NCBI GenBank assembly: GCA_024762915.1
Contig: JANTGL010000116.1
Span: 1-8,097, forward strand
Direction of reading: 5' to 3'
Origin: Bacteroidales bacterium
GTDB lineage: Bacteria > Bacteroidota > Bacteroidia > Bacteroidales > JAADGE01
Length of the DNA: 8,097 nt
This document shows positions 1-6,616 of the stretch, in pieces. The position numbers were made by a program, and so were the translations under genes. Each line of letters starts with the position of its first letter. The first letter of the stretch is position 1. The notes beneath the pieces were generated by a model. It saw only the letters and a list, made by a program, of their open reading frames with translations. It made no database searches and was not told the DNA's origin.

Positions 1-145
1 TTAATAAAGTGAAACGATGACTATCAGTATTTAAGTATTGTCTTGCAGATTTGAGTTAATATAAAAAATGTTAATTATTTATATTCGTAAAATAAAACAC
101 GCATAATTGCGTTTGCATTTAGTAATTCATATTAAATTTTTATTC

Positions 146-1351
146 ATGATTAAAAGACTTTTTATTGCTACAGCTTTTTTATTAAGCTTTTCTACTGATA
201 TTTTTTCACAATCCACAACTTTAATCGGTCAGGAATTAAATGCCATTACTACCGGTGTTCCTTTTTTAACCATTGCTCCGGATGCCCGATCGGGTGCTAT
301 GGGTGATGCCGGCGTTGCATCTTCACCCGATGCCAATTCAATTCATTGGAATCCGGCAAAATATGCTTTCATCGACCAAGATGTATCTTTAAATTTATCC
401 TACATTCCTTGGTTAAGAAATTTAGTGAAAGACATTAACTTTCAAAACTTATCCGGTTCATATAAAATTGATGATAATCAAGTGTTAGCTGCTTCTTTAA
501 TGTATTTTTCACTCGGAAGTATTGATTTTACGAATGAATTCGGAGATATCATTGTTCCCGGTTACAAACCGAATGAATTTTCATTAGATGCAGCTTATGC
601 ATTGAAATTATCTGAAAATTTATCCGGCGGAATTGCTTTCAGATATGTCCATTCAAATTTAACCGGCGGTATTCCCGCAGGCGGATCGGGTAGTGCAACT
701 AAACCCGGTAATGCCGTAGCAGGTGATATTTCAATGTTTTATACAAAAGATATGAAATTGGAAAATAAAAACGGAAAATTTAATTTCGGTCTTAACATTT
801 CAAATCTGGGCAGTAAAATATCTTACAGCGAAGATAAATATTATGATGATTTTTTACCGGCAAATTTAAGAATCGGTGCTGCATATACATTAGAACTCGA
901 TGATTATAATACGATTACGGCTATGTTGGATATCAATAAATTATTAGTGCCTACACCGCAATTTATTGTGAAAGATAATGACGGAAATCCTGTAGATACA
1001 CTTGGTTTACCGAATGATGTTTCAGTTCCGGTAGGTATTTTTCACTCTTTTTATGATGCTCCCGGCGGTTTCAAAGAAGAAATGCATGAGCTCATGTATT
1101 CGGCAGGTTTGGAATATTGGTATATGAAACAATTTGCCGTGAGAGCCGGTTATTTTGACGAACACGGAACGAAAGGAAATCGTAAGTTTTTTACGATGGG
1201 AATCGGTGTTAAATTAAATGTATTGAATTTTGATTTTGCCTATGTCGTACCTACGGCAGGTCGTTCTAATCCCTTAGCAAACACCTTACGTTTTACGCTC
1301 GGATTTAATATGGCTAATTTAAATAAGGAAACACAAGAAAAGAAATCTTAA
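146..1351 (+). CDS. porV: PorV, type IX secretion system outer-membrane protein
   Basis: Outer-membrane beta-barrel protein of the FadL-like superfamily. In the Bacteroidota type IX secretion system, PorV binds cargo proteins leaving the translocon and hands them to the PorU sortase complex. The 401-residue protein starts with a signal peptide (MIKRLF, a hydrophobic run, likely cut near FSQ at residues 20-22). The conserved PorV motif TIAPDARSGAMGDAG follows at 42-56 and NSIHWNPA at 64-71, then repeated amphipathic strands. The last strand, LRFTLGF, is followed by a 13-residue polar tail. Length fits the family. The frame extends upstream to a TTG at 107, but that would put 13 residues before the signal peptide, so ATG 146 is preferred. 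No Shine-Dalgarno sequence is visible, as is usual in this phylum. porU, often next to porV, is not visible upstream: all three forward frames have stops by base 20. Confidence 0.93.
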   Translation: MIKRLFIATAFLLSFSTDIFSQSTTLIGQELNAITTGVPFLTIAPDARSGAMGDAGVASSPDANSIHWNPAKYAFIDQDVSLNLSYIPWLRNLVKDINFQNLSGSYKIDDNQVLAASLMYFSLGSIDFTNEFGDIIVPGYKPNEFSLDAAYALKLSENLSGGIAFRYVHSNLTGGIPAGGSGSATKPGNAVAGDISMFYTKDMKLENKNGKFNFGLNISNLGSKISYSEDKYYDDFLPANLRIGAAYTLELDDYNTITAMLDINKLLVPTPQFIVKDNDGNPVDTLGLPNDVSVPVGIFHSFYDAPGGFKEEMHELMYSAGLEYWYMKQFAVRAGYFDEHGTKGNRKFFTMGIGVKLNVLNFDFAYVVPTAGRSNPLANTLRFTLGFNMANLNKETQEKKS

Positions 1352-1371
1352 AATTTCTTGATTTATATAAT

Positions 1372-1400
1372 AAAAAAGGGAACTTTCGGTTCCCTTTTTT
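1372..1400. terminator. Bidirectional intrinsic terminator between porV and clpB
   Basis: A hairpin with stem GGGAAC (1378-1383) and GTTCCC (1389-1394) around a five-base loop. It is flanked by A6 (1372-1377) and T6 (1395-1400), which extend the pairing and supply a U-tract on either strand. It lies 20 bases after the porV stop and 19 bases beyond the clpB stop, so it can end both convergent transcripts. Confidence 0.88.
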
Positions 1401-1419
1401 ATTTTCGGATATATTTGAA

Positions 1420-4014
1420 TTATTTATTTTTAAAAATTAATTGATTATTTTCAACATCAATTATTATAATTGAATTATTTTGAACCTTTTCAGTTAATAT
1501 TTCTTTAGCTAGTTCATTCACGACGTCTTTTTGTAAAATTCTTTTAACCGGTCTTGCACCAAATTGCGGTTCATACCCTTTTTCTGCCAAATAATTAACG
1601 GCATTTTCAGTTAATTCGGCTTTGATATTATTTTCAGCCAACATTTTATTTAAATTATTAAACTGCAATTTTACAATTTCTTTGATCTCATTTTTTGTCA
1701 AAGGTTTGAACATTATAATTTCGTCAATTCGATTTAAAAGCTCCGGCCTGATTGTCTTTTTCAGTAGTTCAAAAACTTCGGATTTTGTCTTTTTAAGAAT
1801 GTTATCCGTATTTTTCTCAGTTATAGATTCAAAATTTTCTTGAATTAAATGAGAACCCAAATTGGAAGTCATGATAATAATCGTATTTTTAAAATTTACG
1901 GTTCTGCCTTTGTTATCCGTTAAAATTCCGTCATCCAATACTTGCAACAGAATGTTAAATACATCCGGATGTGCTTTTTCGATTTCATCCAACAAAATAA
2001 CCGAATATGGTTTTCTGCGAACCGCTTCCGTTAATTGTCCGCCTTCGTCATAACCGACATATCCGGGAGGTGCTCCGATTAATCTTGAAACAGAATGACG
2101 TTCTTGATATTCGGTCATATCAATTCTGGTCATCATCGTTTCGTCATCAAACAGATATTCTGCAAGTGCTTTTGCCAATTCCGTTTTCCCCACACCGGTT
2201 GTACCGAGAAAAATAAATGAACCGATCGGTTTTTTAGGATCTTGCATTCCGGCACGGCTTCTTCTTACGGCATTTGCAACAGCCGTAATTGCTTCTTCCT
2301 GACCCACAACACGTTTATGTAATTCATCTTCGAGCGATAATAATTTTTCGCGTTCACTTTTCATCATCTTGCTTACCGGAATATGAGTCCATTGAGAAAC
2401 AACATCCGCAATATCTTCCGAATCAACTTCTTCTTTTAATAAAGAACCTTCAGCTTGCATGTCGGTTAATTTTGCTTTCGTTTCTTCAATTCTTGTTTCT
2501 TCTTCTTTCAATTTTCCGTAGCGTAATTCAGCCACTTTTTCGTAATTTCCTTCACGTTCGGCTTGTTTTGCATCAAGTTTAATATCTTCAATCGCTTTTT
2601 TACTGCTTTGAATGGCATCAATAAGTTCTTTCTCGGCTTTCCATTTTGCCGTGTAAGAATCCAATTGTTCCTGAAAGTTTGCAATTTGCTTATTCAAAGT
2701 ATCAAATTTCTGACCTTTACCTTCACGTTTGATGGCTTCTCTTTCAATTTCCAATTGTTGTATTTTACGTCTGATTTCGTCAATTTCATTCGGTACCGAA
2801 TTCATTTCCAATCGTAATTTTGAGGCAGCTTCATCAATTAAATCAATCGCTTTATCCGGTAAAAATCGATCGGTAATATACCGTTGCGACAATTTCACGG
2901 CAGAAATAACGGCATCATCCGTAATTCTTACTTTATGATGTGTTTCATAGCGTTCTTTCAAACCTCTCAAAATAGATATTGCATCGGCCGTAACGGGCTC
3001 ATCAATCATAACAATTTGAAACCGTCTTTCAAGGGCTTTATCTTTTTCGAAATATTTTTGATATTCGCTTAATGTTGTGGCACCGACGGCACGTAATTCA
3101 CCTCTTGCCAAAGCGGGTTTTAAAATATTTGCCGCATCCATGGCACCTTCACCTTTTCCGGCGCCGACCAAAGTATGAATTTCGTCAATAAAAAGAATGA
3201 TTTCACCGTCAGCGGCAATAACCTCTTTTACAACCGATTTCAAACGTTCTTCAAATTCGCCTTTGTATTTTGCACCGGCAATTAATGCTCCCATATCTAA
3301 AGAAAAAATTTGCTTTGATTTCAGATTTTCGGGAACATCACCGTTAATGATTCGATGTGCAATACCTTCGGCAATAGCCGTTTTACCGACACCCGGTTCA
3401 CCGATTAAAATCGGGTTGTTCTTCGTTCGTCTGGATAAAATTTGTAAGACACGTCTTATTTCTTCATCTCTTCCGATAACAGGATCCAGTTTTCCGTTAC
3501 GAGCTAACTCATTGTAGTTTACCGCAAATCTGTTTAATGAGTTATAAGTATCTTCAGCAGTTTGACTGTCGGCTTTTGATCCTTTTCTTAACTCATCAAT
3601 CACTTTTAATAAGTCTGATTTTGTTATTCCGGCATCTTTCATAATTTGTCCGGCTTTATCTTTTGATTCAAGAACAGCAACTAAAATACTTTCCGTTGAA
3701 ACAAACTTATCACCTTTTTTTTCGGAAATTTTAACGGCATTTTGTAAAACCGAATGCCCCTCAGCGGATAAATAACTCTCCGCACTTCCCGAAACTTTCG
3801 GAAAAGTTTCGATATAACTGTCAATAACAGCAGTAAGGTTTGCTGTATTGACTCCCAATTTATTAAAAATGAAACTGCTTATATTTTCGGCAATTTCAAT
3901 AATACCTTTTAATATATGAGCAGGTTCAATGCTTTGATGGCTTTTTGCTTTAGCAATTTCAGATGCTCTCTGAACAGCTTCTTGTGATTTTATTGTAAAA
4001 TTATCTAAGTTCAT
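1420..4014 (-). CDS. clpB: ClpB, ATP-dependent protein disaggregase
   Basis: Cytoplasmic Hsp100 chaperone that, with DnaK/DnaJ/GrpE, threads aggregated proteins through a hexameric ring so that they refold. The 864 residues are the normal length and show the full domain order. Residues 1-145 are the Clp N-domain. The first AAA+ module has Walker A GEPGVGKT (205-212), pore loop KYKGEFE (249-255), Walker B with DE at 277-278 and arginines in LERRF (328-332). A charged coiled-coil middle domain covers about 405-525, the part that separates ClpB from ClpA. The second module has Walker A GTTGVGKT (604-611), pore loop GYVGYDEG (651-658), Walker B VILLDE (672-677) and sensor-2 GARPVKR (819-825). No ClpP-binding IGF/L loop was seen, consistent with a chaperone rather than a protease partner. 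It is transcribed alone, convergent with porV. No CIRCE element (HrcA operator) was found upstream. Confidence 0.98.
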   Translation of the reverse strand: MNLDNFTIKSQEAVQRASEIAKAKSHQSIEPAHILKGIIEIAENISSFIFNKLGVNTANLTAVIDSYIETFPKVSGSAESYLSAEGHSVLQNAVKISEKKGDKFVSTESILVAVLESKDKAGQIMKDAGITKSDLLKVIDELRKGSKADSQTAEDTYNSLNRFAVNYNELARNGKLDPVIGRDEEIRRVLQILSRRTKNNPILIGEPGVGKTAIAEGIAHRIINGDVPENLKSKQIFSLDMGALIAGAKYKGEFEERLKSVVKEVIAADGEIILFIDEIHTLVGAGKGEGAMDAANILKPALARGELRAVGATTLSEYQKYFEKDKALERRFQIVMIDEPVTADAISILRGLKERYETHHKVRITDDAVISAVKLSQRYITDRFLPDKAIDLIDEAASKLRLEMNSVPNEIDEIRRKIQQLEIEREAIKREGKGQKFDTLNKQIANFQEQLDSYTAKWKAEKELIDAIQSSKKAIEDIKLDAKQAEREGNYEKVAELRYGKLKEEETRIEETKAKLTDMQAEGSLLKEEVDSEDIADVVSQWTHIPVSKMMKSEREKLLSLEDELHKRVVGQEEAITAVANAVRRSRAGMQDPKKPIGSFIFLGTTGVGKTELAKALAEYLFDDETMMTRIDMTEYQERHSVSRLIGAPPGYVGYDEGGQLTEAVRRKPYSVILLDEIEKAHPDVFNILLQVLDDGILTDNKGRTVNFKNTIIIMTSNLGSHLIQENFESITEKNTDNILKKTKSEVFELLKKTIRPELLNRIDEIIMFKPLTKNEIKEIVKLQFNNLNKMLAENNIKAELTENAVNYLAEKGYEPQFGARPVKRILQKDVVNELAKEILTEKVQNNSIIIIDVENNQLIFKNK

Positions 4015-4048
4015 AGTTTTTAAATTTAATTAGTTGTTTTAATTTAAT

Positions 4049-4056
4049 CAAATTTA
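4049..4056 (-). promoter_or_regulatory. Candidate clpB promoter -7 box
   Basis: On the minus strand this reads TAAATTTG, an exact match to the Bacteroidota -7 consensus TAnnTTTG. It ends 34 bases before the clpB start codon. No TTG or TTTG is present at the expected 19-21 base spacing upstream, so only half of the promoter is supported, in an AT-rich region where chance matches occur. Confidence 0.4.
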
Positions 4057-4126
4057 AAACCTTTATTAATTTTTTATTTATTTGGCACAAATATTTTCGA
4101 GTATATGTCATTCTGGCATTACACGG

Positions 4127-4156
4127 TTGAACTTTTATGTCTTAAAGTCATATTTG
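4127..4156 (+). promoter_or_regulatory. Candidate promoter of the lipoprotein-carbonic anhydrase pair
   Basis: TTG at 4127-4129 and CATATTTG at 4149-4156 are separated by exactly 19 bases. This matches the Bacteroidota -33/-7 layout (TTTG, N19-21, TAnnTTTG) with one mismatch in each box. Transcription would start near 4162, leaving a leader of about 50 bases before the ATG at 4214. Confidence 0.5.
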
Positions 4157-4213
4157 CTGAATTGATATTTATTTTTTACTTTTATATCTTAATATTTACC
4201 TGCAAACTAAGCT

Positions 4214-5077
4214 ATGATATATTCAAAAATAAATTTTTATTTATTCATTATATTAACAATTTTTATTTTTTCATGTAAAAAAAAATATCAGGAACCGAGC
4301 GAAGCAAAGTTGCTGTTTTCTTCCGGTTTTGAAGACGGTGTTTATATTGACAGCATTCCCGTACCGGATTATGAAGATTATGCAATGATAAAAGGAAAAG
4401 ATTCTGAAACGGGGTTTTCTTGGCCGATTAATATTTTAGGTGCATCAAACAGCGGAATACATTATATCGAAGATGATAATAAGCAAGCGGTATTTGCTGA
4501 AATTAAAACTGTTACGGGATATGACGGCAATCCTACAAAAGCATTGTATATGCAGGAAAATTATACACATGATGCTACTCAGTGTCCCTATGAAATTCTT
4601 GATATTACTGACGGAGAACAAGATTTATATATTAAATTTCGAATGAGAACAGACACGACAAGTTTGCATCAAAAAGATACATGGCGTTCAATTTTTGAAT
4701 GGAAAACAAAAAAATATGCCGAAGGAAAGGGTTTCAGATTAATTGCCTATATTTATACCGATGAAAACGGAAATCCCTATTGGCATTGGCAAGGCGATGC
4801 AAATCCTGAAAATCCCGTTTGGGAAATTGATAATTTTAATATTCCGGTTCCGGAAGGTGATTGGTTTACAACTGAATTTTATTGGCATTGGAGCAGGGGA
4901 GATTGCGGAAGAGCATTTTGGAAAATAAACGGACAAGTTATCGGGGATCATTCCGGACCCACAACAAGAAACAGAAAACCGATTGATTTTATTATGCTTA
5001 CTCAAATATACGGCGATGCTAATCCGAAATATCAATGGATTGATGATATTGAAATTTGGAGCGGAATTCCTGATTAA
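4214..5077 (+). CDS. Exported lipoprotein, probable ConA-like/polysaccharide-lyase-like domain
   Basis: I do not recognise a named family with certainty. The 287-residue protein begins with a type II signal peptide: a hydrophobic core (residues 8-19) and a lipobox ending IFSC with Cys21 as the lipidated residue, so it is membrane-anchored outside the cytoplasm. The residues after Cys21 are KKKYQE, which lacks the acidic surface-export signal known in some Bacteroidota, so its final side of the outer membrane is unclear. The mature part is rich in aromatic residues and short strands (for example YWHWQGDA near 189-196 and FYWHWSRGD near 222-230) and ends in QWIDDIEIWSG (274-284). This pattern resembles the closing strand of concanavalin A-like jelly-roll folds found in polysaccharide lyases and carbohydrate-binding proteins, but the fold is inferred. 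No catalytic residues are assigned. It is followed after 15 bases by carbonic anhydrase, probably in one transcript. Confidence 0.75.
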   Translation: MIYSKINFYLFIILTIFIFSCKKKYQEPSEAKLLFSSGFEDGVYIDSIPVPDYEDYAMIKGKDSETGFSWPINILGASNSGIHYIEDDNKQAVFAEIKTVTGYDGNPTKALYMQENYTHDATQCPYEILDITDGEQDLYIKFRMRTDTTSLHQKDTWRSIFEWKTKKYAEGKGFRLIAYIYTDENGNPYWHWQGDANPENPVWEIDNFNIPVPEGDWFTTEFYWHWSRGDCGRAFWKINGQVIGDHSGPTTRNRKPIDFIMLTQIYGDANPKYQWIDDIEIWSGIPD

Positions 5078-5092
5078 TTCTAAATATACGAT

Positions 5093-5752
5093 ATGAAAAA
5101 CTTAAATTATCAAAAACTTCTTGAGAATAATCAACAATGGATACAAGAGAAATTAAGTGAAGATCTTGAATATTTTGAAAAGTTATCAAAAGGACAATCT
5201 CCGCGTTATCTTATAATTGGTTGTTCCGACAGCCGTGTTCCTATAACTTCATTAATAAAAGCCGAGCCCGGTGAAGTTTTTATTCACCGAAATATAGCCA
5301 ATCAGGTAAATTTAAACGATATGAATTTGCTTTCTGTTTTGGAATATTCCGTGGAACATCTTAATATTAAGCATATTGTAGTTATCGGACATTATGCTTG
5401 CGGAGGTGTTGCTGCTGCTGTTGACGGTGTAAATCAAGGACTTATTGAGAGCTGGGTATCGCCTGTCTCGGAATTATATCTTAAACATAAAAACGAACTT
5501 TCCGAATTTACCAATCATCAAAAAATGTGTGATCGACTTTCTGAAATTAATCTCATTGAACAGACATATAATATTATCAAAACTCCGGTAATGAAACGAG
5601 CATTTAAATCCGGCAAATTTCCTAAAATTCATGCTTGGCTTTTTGATATCTATACCGGAGAAATTGTTCCGAAAGATTTGAATGAAAAACAACTTATTGA
5701 AAACGGATTATTACCCGAAAATTATTTTGAACTTACAAATTCTGAAAATTGA
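5093..5752 (+). CDS. Beta-class carbonic anhydrase
   Basis: Zinc enzyme that interconverts CO2 and bicarbonate, supplying bicarbonate to carboxylases or buffering the cytoplasm. The 219-residue protein has the complete beta-class active site: CSDSRV at 44-49 with zinc ligand Cys44 and the Asp46-Arg48 dyad, and HYACGG at 100-105 with zinc ligands His100 and Cys103. GEVFIHRNIAN (60-70) and SVLEYSVEHL (81-90) are further family motifs, and the end AWLFDIYTGEIV (181-192) is typical of bacterial members. There is no signal peptide, so it is cytoplasmic. The length is usual for the family. The start ATG lies 15 bases after the lipoprotein stop, suggesting co-transcription. A REP-like hairpin begins 15 bases after the stop and may protect the 3' end of the transcript. 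Symbols such as can or cynT are not assigned because no cyanate genes or other context support a choice. Confidence 0.95.
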   Translation: MKNLNYQKLLENNQQWIQEKLSEDLEYFEKLSKGQSPRYLIIGCSDSRVPITSLIKAEPGEVFIHRNIANQVNLNDMNLLSVLEYSVEHLNIKHIVVIGHYACGGVAAAVDGVNQGLIESWVSPVSELYLKHKNELSEFTNHQKMCDRLSEINLIEQTYNIIKTPVMKRAFKSGKFPKIHAWLFDIYTGEIVPKDLNEKQLIENGLLPENYFELTNSEN

Positions 5753-5767
5753 AATTATTATACTTGA

Positions 5768-5800
5768 AGACCCTGCGGGTTTTGGGAACCCGCAGGGTCT
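5768..5800 (+). repeat. REP-like palindrome, copy 1
   Basis: A 33-base element. The left arm AGACCCTGCGGGTT (5768-5781) and right arm AACCCGCAGGGTCT (5787-5800) are exact reverse complements around a five-base loop TTGGG. It lies between the carbonic anhydrase stop and the RAYT start. It differs from copy 2 only at three loop positions (GGG instead of AAA at 5784-5786). It has no T-tract, so it is not a classical terminator. Confidence 0.95.
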
Positions 5801-5828
5801 GAAATCATAAAAAACTCAAACAATAACA

Positions 5829-6509
5829 ATGGCAAACAAGCGGATAAGTATAGAACCAAATAAATTTTATCATATCTACAATCATGCTGTCGGTAAGGAA
5901 GAGCTTTTTAAAGTTGAAGATAATTATAAATATTTCTTGCAAAAATATGCGGAATACATAAATCCGATTGCAAAAACTTATGCCTATTGTTTAATGCCTA
6001 ATCACTTTCATTTTTTAACTTCGATTAGAAATGATAATGAACTTTTAGAATTTTATGGGAATAGGTATGTGAAATTCAGAGTTAAAACGGAAGACCCTGC
6101 GGGTTTTAAAAACCCGCAGGGTCTCTCACCTATAAAACAACAAGAACTTAATGAATTAATTTCTTTACAAACAAGCAAACATTTCGGAAACTTTTTTAAT
6201 GCATATGCAAAAGCGTATAATAAACAACAAAACAGAAGAGGCTCTTTATTTGAAGATGATTTTAAACGTATCAAAGTAAAAGAAGATAAATATCTGCAAA
6301 AATTAGTTTGGTACATACATTACAATCCTGTTCATCATAATTTTACAAAGAATATTAAAAAATGGAAATATTCATCGTTTCAGGCATTTTTAAGCAAAAG
6401 AAATTCATACATTGAAAAACAAGAAGTATTAAATTGGTTTGATGATTTAGAAAATTTTATGTATTTTCACAAAAACGGATTAGAAGGTTTTGAAGCAGAT
6501 TTTGAATAA
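5829..6509 (+). CDS. REP-associated tyrosine transposase (RAYT, Y1/HUH family)
   Basis: Single-strand DNA transposase related to IS200/IS605 TnpA, of the type domesticated with REP palindromes. In 226 residues, FYHIYNHAVGKEELF (13-27) is the usual N-terminal motif of Bacteroidota members. CLMPNHFHFL (54-63) carries the metal-binding HUH pair His59 and His61. RRGSLFEDDFKRI (136-148) and YIHYNPV (162-168) are conserved C-terminal blocks. By alignment from memory with the E. coli RAYT (DYIYINPV, Tyr115), Tyr162 is the likely catalytic tyrosine. All expected motifs are present and there is no frameshift. The odd part is residues 88-99, EDPAGFKNPQGL, encoded by a copy of the flanking palindrome (6092-6124). 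It lies in the variable linker between the HUH block and the FNAY region (122-129), where an insert may be tolerated. Whether the protein is active cannot be judged. Confidence 0.92.
   Translation: MANKRISIEPNKFYHIYNHAVGKEELFKVEDNYKYFLQKYAEYINPIAKTYAYCLMPNHFHFLTSIRNDNELLEFYGNRYVKFRVKTEDPAGFKNPQGLSPIKQQELNELISLQTSKHFGNFFNAYAKAYNKQQNRRGSLFEDDFKRIKVKEDKYLQKLVWYIHYNPVHHNFTKNIKKWKYSSFQAFLSKRNSYIEKQEVLNWFDDLENFMYFHKNGLEGFEADFE
6092..6124 (+). repeat. REP-like palindrome, copy 2, inside the RAYT coding sequence
   Basis: A perfect 33-base palindrome around a central A at 6108, with arms AGACCCTGCGGGTTTT (6092-6107) and AAAACCCGCAGGGTCT (6109-6124). It begins at the third base of codon 88 and ends within codon 99. 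The element's length is a multiple of three and the frame used has no stop. Copies 1 and 2 also share the two bases GA before the left arm. Confidence 0.95.
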
Positions 6510-6515
6510 ATAATA

Positions 6516-6548
6516 AGACCCTGCGGGTTTTGAAAAACCACAGGGTCT
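6516..6548 (+). repeat. REP-like palindrome, copy 3 (imperfect)
   Basis: The same 33-base element, starting 6 bases after the RAYT stop. The left 16 bases are identical to copies 1 and 2. The right arm has two changes from copy 2 (A at 6537 and A at 6540), which break two pairs of the stem, and there is one further change, G at 6532, in the loop region. It lies 68 bases upstream of the next gene. Confidence 0.93.
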
Positions 6549-6616
6549 CGAATTAAAAAATATATTTATCTTTATACTTTACAAAGCAAGCTCATATTTA
6601 AAATAAAAACATCATT

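Larger units (their letters stand above)
5768..6548 (+). mobile_element. REP-flanked RAYT unit
   Basis: A Y1 transposase gene bounded on both sides by copies of one 33-base palindrome in the same orientation, with a third copy inside the gene. This is the layout of REP/RAYT units, in which the single-strand transposase recognises and spreads its flanking hairpins. The boundaries given are the outer edges of the outer palindromes. No target duplication is apparent, as expected for the HUH/Y1 mechanism, so the true ends are uncertain. Confidence 0.7.

Noticed and set aside
107..145. TTG start giving porV 13 extra N-terminal residues
   Set aside because: The extension would precede a well-formed signal peptide that begins at ATG 146.
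1622..3517. Several open frames of 60-106 codons on the + strand, antisense to clpB
   Set aside because: They lie wholly within a clear clpB gene, have no recognisable motifs, and overlap one another in different frames.
4114..4130. Sigma-54 promoter (TGGCA followed by TTG)
   Set aside because: The spacing between the GG and the downstream element is wrong and the required GC is absent.
4440..5035. Short open frames on both strands within the lipoprotein gene
   Set aside because: They are out-of-frame or antisense readings of a gene with a clear signal peptide and coherent protein sequence, and show no features of their own.
5474..5692. Antisense open frame within the carbonic anhydrase gene
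   Set aside because: The carbonic anhydrase frame contains all the active-site motifs; the antisense reading has no motifs.
5768..5800. Palindrome copy 1 as an intrinsic terminator for carbonic anhydrase
   Set aside because: The stem is strong, but no T-tract follows it and the same sequence recurs in coding DNA. A role in 3'-end protection remains possible.
6053..6316. Antisense open frame through the RAYT gene and copy 2 of the palindrome
   Set aside because: It is explained by the RAYT frame on the other strand; the palindrome reads similarly on both strands.
5768..6548. CRISPR array
   Set aside because: There are only three palindromes, 291 and 391 bases apart, with a gene between them; no short regular spacers.
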